A stretch of 39,576 nucleotides of DNA, taken from NCBI GenBank assembly GCA_947306745.1, contig CAMZHH010000007.1:1-39576 (forward strand), in the 5' to 3' direction. The stretch comes from an uncultured Candidatus Saccharibacteria bacterium. GTDB taxonomy: Bacteria; Patescibacteriota; Saccharimonadia; Saccharimonadales; Saccharimonadaceae. The notes beneath the pieces are model-generated. The model was not told the origin of the DNA and searched no databases. It saw only the letters and a program-made list of their open reading frames with translations. This document shows positions 32,073 through 39,391 of this stretch, in pieces (position 1 is the stretch's first letter; every line of letters starts with the position of its first letter). A program made the position numbers and the translations under genes.

Positions 32073-32723
32073 ATGGCAAATAAGTCAAGCATTAGCGTAA
32101 AACGGGTGGAATATTCGAATCTCATTCGCAAGAGTGTTGCGGCGAGCGTTTTAATTGGCCTCGGCGATTATGTATTATTAAAGCTTGGCAATCCGCTTGG
32201 TCCGTTCCTGTTTGCCTTCGGTTTGCTCGGCGTCTGTGTAATGGGTGCAAACCTCTTTACGGGGAAGTGCGGCTTTCTGATCGAGGATAAAATCAAACCG
32301 CTACATTTAGGCACTATTCTACTTGGCAACTTAATCGCAGGTTATCTTATTGGTCTATTATTCAGCGTCTGCGATACCGGTATTGTAACCGCAGCGCAAG
32401 AAAAAGTGGCGAGCTGGAATTGCGATTGGAGCTTCTTCGTGCGCTCCATTATGTGTGGCGTAATCATGTATCTGGCCGTGGCAATCTACCGTAAAGGCTC
32501 CAAATTAGGTATTTTACTCGGTGTGCCACTCTTTATCTTTTGCGGTTTTCAGCACTGCATCGCCAACGTCATTACGCTTGGCGTGGCTGCGAGCTGGAGC
32601 TGGTCCTTGCTAATTTGTATTGTGGGCAATTTTATTGGTTCACTCTCGATTTGGTGGCTCTGTCGCGAACTAGTTCCGACTAAAATATCAACTCGAACAA
32701 GCCAAAAGAAACGCCGAGCATAA
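32073..32723 (+). CDS. formate/nitrite transporter (FNT/FocA) family channel
   Basis: 216 residues with six membrane helices, somewhat shorter than the usual 250-280. FAFGLLGVCVMGANLFTGKCG matches the family's helix 2 and broken-helix region (GxxLFTG). ILLGNLIAGYLIG, the FCGFQHCIANV segment with the central His-containing helix, and IVGNFIGSL are also typical. The family conducts formate, nitrite or hydrosulfide. Next to nrdDG, whose class III enzyme can use formate as reductant, formate import is the natural guess. A -10-like TATCAT lies just before the ATG, so it may have its own leaderless transcript. Confidence 0.8.
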   Translation: MANKSSISVKRVEYSNLIRKSVAASVLIGLGDYVLLKLGNPLGPFLFAFGLLGVCVMGANLFTGKCGFLIEDKIKPLHLGTILLGNLIAGYLIGLLFSVCDTGIVTAAQEKVASWNCDWSFFVRSIMCGVIMYLAVAIYRKGSKLGILLGVPLFIFCGFQHCIANVITLGVAASWSWSLLICIVGNFIGSLSIWWLCRELVPTKISTRTSQKKRRA

Positions 32724-33147
32724 TCAAGCCGGCCAATAATGTGCCACAAGTTGTAGCGACCATCGTTTTCTTGAAATCGAGATTTAAAAAGCTCGCCGCC
32801 AGGGTGCCAGTCCAGGCGCCGGTGCCAGGGAAGGGCACGCCGACGAATAGTAATAGCGCGAGGTAAATACTGGCGCTATTTTTGGCTTGCAATTTCTTAC
32901 CAGCGCGGTGACCTTTTCGCGTCAGCCATTTACAAAACTTCTTCAAATGTTTACGTTCGGAACCCCAACGTAGGAAATCCTGCGCAAAGATAAAGACTAG
33001 CGGCATCGGCAGCATATTGCCAAGCATCGCAATCAGCAGGGCAGGAATTTCAGGCAAGCCAAAGCCGGCCGCAATTGGAATCGCCCCACGCAACTCGATT
33101 AGCGGTAACATCGATACTAGTAAAACAATTAAAAACTTTCCTAACAT
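32680..33147 (-). CDS. small multidrug export family membrane protein (COG2426)
   Basis: 155 residues with about four membrane helices. LLVSMLPLIELRGAIPIAAG at the N-terminus and LLFVGVPFPGTGAWTGTLAA near the C-terminus are the two signature segments of the family PF06695. The name is historical; a true drug-export role is not established. The 3' end overlaps the end of the FNT gene by 44 bases on the opposite strand. Confidence 0.8.
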   Translation of the reverse strand: MLGKFLIVLLVSMLPLIELRGAIPIAAGFGLPEIPALLIAMLGNMLPMPLVFIFAQDFLRWGSERKHLKKFCKWLTRKGHRAGKKLQAKNSASIYLALLLFVGVPFPGTGAWTGTLAASFLNLDFKKTMVATTCGTLLAGLIMLGVSFGLFELIF

Positions 33148-33207
33148 CCCACTCGCTTAACTCTTATTATCATAACACGATAAAACCTTAATAATTCGTT
33201 GAAAAGT

Positions 33208-33213
33208 TATAAT
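33208..33213 (+). promoter_or_regulatory. -10 box before the pilin-like gene
   Basis: A perfect TATAAT gives a leader of about 15 bases before the GTG at 33237. No -35 or ribosome site is clear. Confidence 0.5.
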
Positions 33214-33236
33214 GCTCATGCTATAAATAAAATAGA

Positions 33237-33887
33237 GTGAATAAAACAACATCAACAAAACGCAAAGGTTTTACGATATTAGAGGTAGTTTTGGTGTTGG
33301 CTATTGCTGGGCTTATCTTCTTGATGATTTTCATTGCATTTCCTGCTCTGCAACGCGGCCAACGCAACACGCAACGTCGGCGCGATCTATCGATGATTGT
33401 GTCGCAAATGAACCGTTGGCGTGTCAATAACAGCGGTACGAGCGTGTCGGATAACTATAAAAACGCTTTTGCGCCGAATGGTTTCTGCACTTTCTATAAT
33501 CATTACATTGACGATACTGTCGTTGATCCAAGCACTGGCGAGCCGTATAAGGCCGCGCTTTGGGGCTCCACATTCGTGGTAAACTGCAAAACTGGCGACA
33601 AAGTTGACCGTAAGGCCGTTGACGATACTGCTATTGGCCGTTCGCCGAACAGCTATTGGGCCAAGATGGAACCGGGCGACCTTCAATTCGACGACGTCGC
33701 GGTATGTGATGGCGAAACCTTTAACGACGAACTCGGCCGTTCCGCTGGCTTGCATGCCTTTGCCTTCCGGGTAAAGCTCGAAGGTGGCTCTACGCTCTGT
33801 ATTGATAATGGCTACAAGCCTGTATCTGCGCTAGATGGCACCCCGTTTGACCCAATTTCAACATTCGGCATCATCGAAAAACATTAG
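33237..33887 (+). CDS. prepilin-like protein, type IV pilin / pseudopilin
   Basis: 216 residues with a GTG start. The leader MNKTTSTKRKG ends in the class III prepilin site, followed by FTILEVVLVLAIAGLIFLMI with Glu5 and a helix. After it comes a basic QRNTQRRRDL turn and a soluble domain with two pairs of Cys (CTFYNHY, NCKTGD, VCDGETF, LCIDNG). It is not in the minor-pilin operon and may be a separate pilin or pseudopilin. It is followed directly by the CapA-like gene. Confidence 0.8.
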   Translation: MNKTTSTKRKGFTILEVVLVLAIAGLIFLMIFIAFPALQRGQRNTQRRRDLSMIVSQMNRWRVNNSGTSVSDNYKNAFAPNGFCTFYNHYIDDTVVDPSTGEPYKAALWGSTFVVNCKTGDKVDRKAVDDTAIGRSPNSYWAKMEPGDLQFDDVAVCDGETFNDELGRSAGLHAFAFRVKLEGGSTLCIDNGYKPVSALDGTPFDPISTFGIIEKH

Positions 33888-33888
33888 C

Positions 33889-33894
33889 TATAAT
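33889..33894 (+). promoter_or_regulatory. -10 box before the CapA-like gene (leaderless type)
   Basis: TATAAT starts two bases after the stop codon of the pilin-like gene and ends seven bases before the ATG at 33902. No ribosome site is present. Confidence 0.6.
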
Positions 33895-33901
33895 TGTATA
33901 T

Positions 33902-35017
33902 ATGAAAGATAGACGCTTAAGCGGCATTCGTATTGTCGGTATCATTATGGCGACTTTATTGGTGGCGCTACTCGTATTTGTAGGGCTCGGCCTCTCTAAG
34001 TCGTCGTTCTCAGAAAACCGGATTGACTCGGCAGGATTGGGCGAAGCCATCAAGCCAGACGAAGATTATACAATCAGCATCGTCGGCGACATTTCGTTAG
34101 CAGATAACTGGCGGATTATGCCCGTATACGATAGTCGCGGCAAAGGCGTCAATGGCATTCTATCTGATGAAGTACTCAAAATCATGCGCGAGAGCAATTT
34201 TATGGTTGCGAACAGCGAATTCACGGTTAGCAACCGTGGCGCTCAGACGCCAGGTAAATACTACACTTTCCGAGCCAAACCAGAACGGTTATCAATTTAT
34301 GGCGATATGGGCGTCGATTTGGTGACACTTGCCAACAATCACGTCTACGACTTTGGTCCAGTCGCATTTAATGACATGCTCGAAAGCTTCGAAGCTATCA
34401 AAATGCCATACGTTGGCGCCGGCAGAAACTTGCAAGAGGCCAAAAAGCCATACTATTTAACTCTACCTAATGGCTATCGCGTTGCCTTTGTGAACGCCAC
34501 GCGTGCCGAAAAGTGGGGCATTGATACACCTGGCGCCACGGCTACTACGGGTGGCGTATTGCTTTGCTACGATACGACCGAGTTTATCGATACGATTAAA
34601 ACAGCCAAGGCAAATAGCGACTACGTGATAGCCGTCATCCACTGGGGCACCGAATGGTCACACAAGTTGGAACAGGTCCAAAAAACTACCGCCAAAGATT
34701 ATTTCAATGCCGGTGCCGATATTATTATCGGCGGCCATGCGCACACCCTACAGGGGATCGACTACAACAATGGCAAGCCAATCATCTATAATCTTGGCGA
34801 CTTCATTTTCAACGACAACACTGAAGATACGGGCATTTTACAGATTAAATTCCTTGCCGATGGCGGTATAAAGTTCTACTTCCTACCTGGCCAGCAAAAA
34901 GATGAATTCACGAGATTACTTTCGGGTAGCGAGCGAGCGCAGAAAATCAACGAAATCTTGTCGTGGGATGGTTCGAACGCCAAAATTCTCGACGACGGTG
35001 AAATCATCGCCAAATAA
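33902..35017 (+). CDS. CapA-like (PGA_cap) metallophosphatase-type protein
   Basis: 371 residues. A basic N-terminus and one membrane helix (about 9-33) anchor it with the enzyme domain outside. The domain has ISIVGDISLADNW, FMVANSEFTVSNR, VTLANNHVYDFG, VIAVIHWGTEW and IIIGGHAHTLQGI. These are the classic Asp, Glu, NNH, HWG and GHxH metal-binding motifs of the CapA/PgsA poly-gamma-glutamate family within the calcineurin-like fold. A polymer role is not supported by any other cap gene here, so the substrate is open. Related domains occur widely as surface phosphoesterases. Confidence 0.88.
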   Translation: MKDRRLSGIRIVGIIMATLLVALLVFVGLGLSKSSFSENRIDSAGLGEAIKPDEDYTISIVGDISLADNWRIMPVYDSRGKGVNGILSDEVLKIMRESNFMVANSEFTVSNRGAQTPGKYYTFRAKPERLSIYGDMGVDLVTLANNHVYDFGPVAFNDMLESFEAIKMPYVGAGRNLQEAKKPYYLTLPNGYRVAFVNATRAEKWGIDTPGATATTGGVLLCYDTTEFIDTIKTAKANSDYVIAVIHWGTEWSHKLEQVQKTTAKDYFNAGADIIIGGHAHTLQGIDYNNGKPIIYNLGDFIFNDNTEDTGILQIKFLADGGIKFYFLPGQQKDEFTRLLSGSERAQKINEILSWDGSNAKILDDGEIIAK

Positions 35018-35018
35018 A

Positions 35019-35044
35019 AACACCCCGCTACTACACGGGGTGTT
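35019..35044. terminator. bidirectional terminator after the CapA-like gene
   Basis: The perfect stem AACACCCCG / CGGGGTGTT with an eight-base loop has TTTC on the right and T-rich sequence on the left strand. It sits between convergent genes. Confidence 0.85.
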
Positions 35045-35055
35045 TTCATTGCTTT

Positions 35056-36012
35056 TTAGCGCGACTCGTAGAGTTTCACTTGACAGATCCAAATCTCCTC
35101 ATCTGGGTCGTCAACGTTAGAAGAGGATGGTCTTAAAGTTTCGGCATCGAGGTTTTCTGGGCACAGCCCCGTACGCCCGCTACCTTCCATCATAATATTC
35201 AAATTATAAGTAATTTTCGTATCGCTATCGGCGCCCGCATTTAAATCTTTGCGGTAGAGAATATCGAAGACGTCACGGTGTAATTTAGAGGCATTTAATG
35301 TATCGAGTTTCTCATTCCCAATTTCCGTATAATCCACATTTAGGCTAACAACCAGATTAGAATCATGTCTCTTCTCCTGAACGAGTTCGACGAGCTCTTT
35401 AAATGAATCATACTTAACATTTTCGCCGATTAAAGGGAATAATTCGCTTTCGCCGTACTGATAATCGCCCTCATAAACGGTAAATTTGTATGGGATGGCA
35501 CTTTTAAGCTCCTTACCGTACTTATTGTAGTAGTAATCTTTAAACTCTTTTTCGTAGAGCACCCAGTAGTAATTATCGGAAAAGCCACGGTCATTACTGT
35601 AAGCTACGTAGAAGTTTTTGCCGCCTTTAATAGAAGAGAATTCGTATTCAACGGATCCTGTCTCGAACATTGAGCCACCTGATAATACACCTTCCGAAAA
35701 GCCCTGGTCACTGCCGTATTTATTTTCGAGATATTGTTTGGCTTTTGCTTGAGTGTCACCGCCAAAACCTTCATACAAAGCCATGCCGCCACCCATAACT
35801 AAAGCGATAAAAACGACAAAGACGACTAATACGCATAAGATAATTATCAAAACCACCGGCACGCCCTTCTTTTTCGGCGGCACTGGCGCTGTTTGTGGCG
35901 CAGTTGGTGCGGCTTCGGTTGGCATTGGTGGTGTCGGCTCCGTTTGCGGAGCGGCGGCCTCCGGCACCGTTTCAGCCGTCGTTGGAGTTGCGGGATTTTC
36001 ATTCGTATCCAT
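35056..36012 (-). CDS. membrane protein with Pro-rich cytoplasmic tail, function unknown
   Basis: 318 residues. Residues 1-48 are Pro/Ala/Thr/Glu-rich and resemble the tail of the DHH-like protein in style. A basic PPKKKG then leads to one membrane helix (VPVVLIIILCVLVVFVVFIAL). About 245 residues follow outside, rich in Tyr, Asp and Lys, with short amphipathic segments (YYWVLYEKEFKDYYYNKYG) and a late pair of Cys (GLCPENL, IWICQVK). I recognise no family. The lone unit ends at the shared terminator. Confidence 0.7.
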   Translation of the reverse strand: MDTNENPATPTTAETVPEAAAPQTEPTPPMPTEAAPTAPQTAPVPPKKKGVPVVLIIILCVLVVFVVFIALVMGGGMALYEGFGGDTQAKAKQYLENKYGSDQGFSEGVLSGGSMFETGSVEYEFSSIKGGKNFYVAYSNDRGFSDNYYWVLYEKEFKDYYYNKYGKELKSAIPYKFTVYEGDYQYGESELFPLIGENVKYDSFKELVELVQEKRHDSNLVVSLNVDYTEIGNEKLDTLNASKLHRDVFDILYRKDLNAGADSDTKITYNLNIMMEGSGRTGLCPENLDAETLRPSSSNVDDPDEEIWICQVKLYESR

Positions 36013-36083
36013 AAGCCCAGTATAGCATGAGCATTACAATAGAAAGAGCGGCCATTGCTGGCCGCTCAGTTTTTGGCATTTAC

Positions 36084-36755
36084 TCACTTCATGGCAGCTT
36101 CCAGGTGCTTCTTGCGAATCTCGCCCGTAATGCGGGCGATCTCGTCTTTGCCCTTTGCGAATCCGGGAACGGCCCAGGGGCCCCACAGCTCACAAACGGT
36201 GCTGTGATTGGGCTTGGCGTCCAGGAAAGTAATCGCGTGGAAAGTTGGCTGCCAACCGCAGAAGATGAAGTAGAGCCTAGAGCGCTCCCACTGTCCCGCC
36301 GACATTACGACGTGGAGTTCGGAGAACTTTTCGCCTCCTTCGGAGAACATTTCTGCCGCCATACGGTCTTCGTCGTTTCCGCTAAAGACCACCGGCATCA
36401 TGTGGATCATGCCACTCTCGACACCATGGTCGATCAGCCATTTCTGACCGGCGTTGGCCAGCGAAATGGTTTTGTGTCCTTCGTGGACACCGCCGAACGT
36501 AATGTAGGAAACTTTCAGACCTTTGGCCTCAAGCTCATGGCCGACGGCCAGAGCTTTCTGCAGGCGCTGCTCATACTCGGGGCCGGGCGTCCCGTCGGAA
36601 TTTAACGGATGCTGTGCCTTGATGGCAACGATAGCTTCCTTTCCGCCGCGACGTAAACGGCTGAGCGTGTTAATGCGAGCCTGTTCTTCGAGAACGGCCC
36701 ACTGGTAGACCTCTTCGGTCATCCAGTCCTGGCGTGCTACCTTTACTTCTTTCAT
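36084..36755 (-). CDS. YdcF/DUF218-like protein
   Basis: 223 residues without a signal peptide. EAIVAIKAQHPLNSDGTPGP, EYEQRLQKALAVGHELEAKG, the VSYITFGG strand, WLIDHGVESGMIHMMP, NDEDRMAAEMF and LHVVMSAGQWERSRLYFIF follow the DUF218 (YdcF/SanA) Rossmann-like pattern. The usual SxxH before R is changed to SAGQWER. The function of the family is not settled. Base composition is visibly higher in G+C than neighbouring genes (many CTG, GGG and CGG), which suggests a different origin. GGAGGGATAG precedes the ATG and a consensus promoter with an operator-like palindrome lies upstream. Confidence 0.65.
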   Translation of the reverse strand: MKEVKVARQDWMTEEVYQWAVLEEQARINTLSRLRRGGKEAIVAIKAQHPLNSDGTPGPEYEQRLQKALAVGHELEAKGLKVSYITFGGVHEGHKTISLANAGQKWLIDHGVESGMIHMMPVVFSGNDEDRMAAEMFSEGGEKFSELHVVMSAGQWERSRLYFIFCGWQPTFHAITFLDAKPNHSTVCELWGPWAVPGFAKGKDEIARITGEIRKKHLEAAMK

Positions 36756-36802
36756 ATATCTATCCCTCCCATAGATCGTCTGAGTAAATATCTTAATTTA
36801 CA

Positions 36803-36820
36803 TACCCTGAAGCCAGGGTA
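36803..36820. promoter_or_regulatory. operator-like palindrome at the YdcF-like promoter
   Basis: TACCCTG / CAGGGTA with a four-base spacer (AAGC). It lies just past the expected transcription start of the minus-strand promoter at 36828-36856, a good position for a repressor site. Confidence 0.5.
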
Positions 36821-36827
36821 CATGTAT

Positions 36828-36856
36828 ATTATAGCACAAGCATTACAAAAAGTCAA
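36828..36856 (-). promoter_or_regulatory. strong sigma70-type promoter of the YdcF-like gene
   Basis: On the minus strand TTGACT (36856-36851) and a perfect TATAAT (36833-36828) are spaced by 17 bases. Confidence 0.8.
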
Positions 36857-36884
36857 GATAACAGAGGAATAAACCATAAGCATA

Positions 36885-36915
36885 TTGACAAAAATAAGCA
36901 TAAGTGGTGTAATGT
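36885..36915 (+). promoter_or_regulatory. probable promoter of the small gene at 37101
   Basis: A perfect TTGACA (36885-36890) is followed after 19 bases by TAATGT (36910-36915). The spacing is on the long side. The start would lie about 180 bases before the coding region. Confidence 0.5.
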
Positions 36916-36918
36916 AAT

Positions 36919-37082
36919 TATAGTCAGTTAAAATCTAAGATTGACTAAGTACATTAACGATTAGTTGCTGAAAGCATCCTTTTGCTTATCTGCGACCCGT
37001 TTTGATTATCTATAGGGTAGTTAGAACGGGTTGCAGAACTGTAGGTTTCGCGACTTAAATATACCGTCGCGAGACGTTAACG
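36919..37082 (+). ncRNA. long structured 5' leader (candidate cis-regulatory RNA)
   Basis: Successive inverted repeats lie in the leader. TAGTCA / TGACTA comes first, with TTA/TAA inside it. AAGCA / TGCTT follows at 36972-36987. A 15-bp stem pairs 36991-37005 with 37021-37035 around a 15-base loop (all paired if two G-U pairs are allowed). TCGCGAC / GTCGCGA lies at 37048-37072. The palindrome CGTTAACG (37075-37082) comes next, and an AAAGGA ribosome site precedes the ATG at 37101. The folding is drawn from the sequence by eye; no known riboswitch or T-box signature is present. Confidence 0.4.
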
Positions 37083-37100
37083 CGCGAAAGGACGAATATC

Positions 37101-37466
37101 ATGGCTAAGAAAATCAACAAAGAAATGGTTATCGAAGGATTAAAATATCTGGCGGAAAACCAGGACGCTTCTAGAGAAGAAATCAACTCCGGCCTTAAGG
37201 ATAGGGGCTGGGATATTCCCTGGGAAGACTTTTACCGGCAGTTTCCGCTGGTGAAGCTGTTAAAGCTGAAGTTCTTCAAAGGATTCAAAAAAGGCCGCAC
37301 CTGGGCCGGCGCAAATATCCTGATCAATCTTGCTACGGATGATTCCGGGTTCGCCTGGGGATATATCTATGACCAATTTCTGAGTGTAGACGACGAAATG
37401 TCGGTTTATCAGTTTATCCGCATGACGGGTGACAGACACTACACTAAAGCTAGCCTTAGCATCTAA
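37101..37466 (+). CDS. small protein of unknown function with structured leader
   Basis: 121 residues, no signal peptide or membrane helix. The first 60 residues look helical and charged (KKINKEMVIEGLKYLAENQ, then DASREEINSGLKDRGWDIPW), perhaps a small winged-helix-like or helical-bundle fold. The rest contains aromatic segments (GFAWGYIYDQFLSVDDEMSV). I do not recognise it. AAAGGA lies eight bases before the ATG and a strong terminator follows, so it is a single-gene unit divergent from the YdcF-like gene. Confidence 0.6.
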   Translation: MAKKINKEMVIEGLKYLAENQDASREEINSGLKDRGWDIPWEDFYRQFPLVKLLKLKFFKGFKKGRTWAGANILINLATDDSGFAWGYIYDQFLSVDDEMSVYQFIRMTGDRHYTKASLSI

Positions 37467-37477
37467 TCTTCTAAACA

Positions 37478-37523
37478 CCCCCGACTCCTACGCAACCAGC
37501 GTGGGGAAAAGTCGGGGGCTTTT
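37478..37523 (+). terminator. terminator of the small gene
   Basis: The outer stem CCCCCGACT / AGTCGGGGG and an inner stem CCTACGC / GCGTGGG (one G-U pair) surround loop AACCA, followed by CTTTT. It begins 11 bases after the stop codon. Confidence 0.85.
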
Positions 37524-37646
37524 CTATATCTGCTAGATCTAAAAAATACTTTAACTTTTATTCGACGGAGTTTTGCGCCAAAGGCTCAATTTCTATCTAT
37601 TGCAATATGATAAAATTAAACCAAGAACGTAAGCGGAGTCGTATTA

Positions 37647-39047
37647 ATGTTGACGGAGGAAAAAGCGGCCAAAATAGCTGCTTTACAAAAAGAAATAGCT
37701 AACCTCGAAAAAAGTAGCAAAGCCGAATACGAAGCTAAACAGAAAGAATTGTCGGACTATGGTTTTTTGGCCAGTTTCTGTGGAGTTAATCTGTATCGAG
37801 ATAGGATTATCGGCGATGGGCGAACAATCATGCTTGATTCGAAAGTTCAGGCTGCGGTCGAGTCGAATGGCGAAATTTCATATACAACAGAAGTAAAAGG
37901 CGGCGGCTCAAGACCAACGCTGACGCGTATTGCTGCCGGTGGCCTTATAGCTGGCCCGCTCGGAGCCGTGATAGGTGCAACCGCACAGAAGAAAAAGAAA
38001 ACCGAAACTATAGTTCACGAACACGATAATCGCATTGTGCGCGTAACGATTGCAAGCGATGACGGTTATATCACCGCTGCCGGAAATGGAGACCTTGAAA
38101 ACCAGGCTCATAGTTTTGTGACTAGCATTATGAATGCAGTTGTGGACTATCCAAAGATTAAAAAGGACCTAGTTGCGCATAAGGCTCAATTGCAGAAGGA
38201 ACTCGAACAGATCGAAAAAGATAACCCAGCTGCAGGCAGAAAGAAAGAATTAAAGGAACTAATGTCGGGGTTGTCTGAAGAAGAAAAGAAGGTTGCCTCG
38301 AATTTATATAATGATATAAACACGGCTTATTGGCTTAGTTTAGGCGGTTTATTTATTTGCTATATGCCAGTCTTTGGACTTATTTGTCCAATCATTGCGC
38401 TTATTAAGACTATGAAGTTTCGCAAATATAGTATTAAAAAGGGTACGGCAAATGCAGCTTTTATTGTGTCTATAATTGGGCTTGTCATCTCCGGATTAAT
38501 TACTATTTCCGTTCTATCTTTTGGCGGCAATAATAGCACTACTCAACAGACAGAAGGACAACAGGAAAAAGAATCTGATGCCTTGACGCATAACGCCGAT
38601 GATCTTACTGCCTCTGGTGTTAGATATGGGGATCTTGATAATTATTCCGATATTCAGAAAATATTACTCCGTTTCGGCGACTCGGTGACACGCGACGAAA
38701 TGAAAGATATAGTTGGCGAATATTCGGGCTATTCCATCTATATGGCAACGAGTACCCCGGGGCTTGAGGGTTACTATATTGCTAAAACTGGTATGGCAAC
38801 CGAACAGAGTGGAGGTGTGACTTGTCTTAGTGAATGTATCAATGTTGGGTTTTATACTTTCGATGGAGCGAATGGTGAGCAGGATATATATTATGGATCT
38901 GGTCTCAGCTCCTTCGGCTCGGCCGATTCGGCGAAACCGTTCTTTTCTTGTTCCAAAGGCTATTCGCCAATGGTAACAATTGACCATACTGACACGAAAT
39001 ATGATACATGGGCAGAAGCACTAGCTGCGTATAATGCAGGCTTATAA
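37647..39047 (+). CDS. large membrane protein of unknown function with coiled coil, glycine zipper and C-terminal extracellular domain
   Basis: 466 residues. Residues 1-35 are a charged coiled coil. About 40-160 form a soluble domain with a glycine zipper (AAGGLIAGPLGAVIGATAQ) followed by basic KKKK. A second helical charged stretch reaches about residue 215. Then come two membrane segments that resemble DUF4190-type proteins (YWLSLGGLFICYMPVFGLIC and AAFIVSIIGLVISGLITISV). The last 160 residues lie outside, with four Cys (VTCLSECINVGF, FSCSKGY) and many Ser, Gly and Tyr. The start has GCGGAG eight bases before the ATG. The function is unknown. Confidence 0.65.
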   Translation: MLTEEKAAKIAALQKEIANLEKSSKAEYEAKQKELSDYGFLASFCGVNLYRDRIIGDGRTIMLDSKVQAAVESNGEISYTTEVKGGGSRPTLTRIAAGGLIAGPLGAVIGATAQKKKKTETIVHEHDNRIVRVTIASDDGYITAAGNGDLENQAHSFVTSIMNAVVDYPKIKKDLVAHKAQLQKELEQIEKDNPAAGRKKELKELMSGLSEEEKKVASNLYNDINTAYWLSLGGLFICYMPVFGLICPIIALIKTMKFRKYSIKKGTANAAFIVSIIGLVISGLITISVLSFGGNNSTTQQTEGQQEKESDALTHNADDLTASGVRYGDLDNYSDIQKILLRFGDSVTRDEMKDIVGEYSGYSIYMATSTPGLEGYYIAKTGMATEQSGGVTCLSECINVGFYTFDGANGEQDIYYGSGLSSFGSADSAKPFFSCSKGYSPMVTIDHTDTKYDTWAEALAAYNAGL

Positions 39048-39391
39048 CCACAATAGCAGTAAGCAGGCGCCGATTGCTTATTTTACAGGGGCGAGCGGCC
39101 CCAAGAAGGGAACAAAAATTGGAGTAAATATACTCCAGAAAAACAAAAAATGTGCCCAAACGGTACATCTCTTCAGATAAGAAAACTCTTTAGTGCTTTA
39201 AAGCATTAGCGTAATGGTGGGCCTTAGTTCGCAAAGTTAGAACCATAATTCAGGCAGATATTCTCGATAGCTTAGGTGCTAAAATGTAGTACTGATTTTT
39301 ATTTATTTTTTTAAAATAATATAACTACCCCTATTCCCACTATTTTTCATTGCCTTTTTGGCCAGGGCAGAGCCCCCCGGGTACTTTCTCC
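39048..39391. other. intergenic region with small palindromes
   Basis: No open frame of note in these 344 bases. Inverted repeats are TAAGCA / TGCTTA (39060-39080, followed by TTTT, a possible terminator of the preceding gene), GGGGC / GCCCC (near 39090), TGGAGTA / TACTCCA (39120-39137), and the perfect 12-base palindrome TGCTTTAAAGCA (39194-39205). The rest is A+T-rich up to about 39350, then turns G+C-rich (39362-39381). Confidence 0.5.

Noticed and set aside
36985-37072. T-box or known riboswitch in the leader of the small gene
   Set aside because: No T-box consensus (GGGTGGNACCGCG) and no recognisable riboswitch core could be found; it is listed only as an unknown structured leader.
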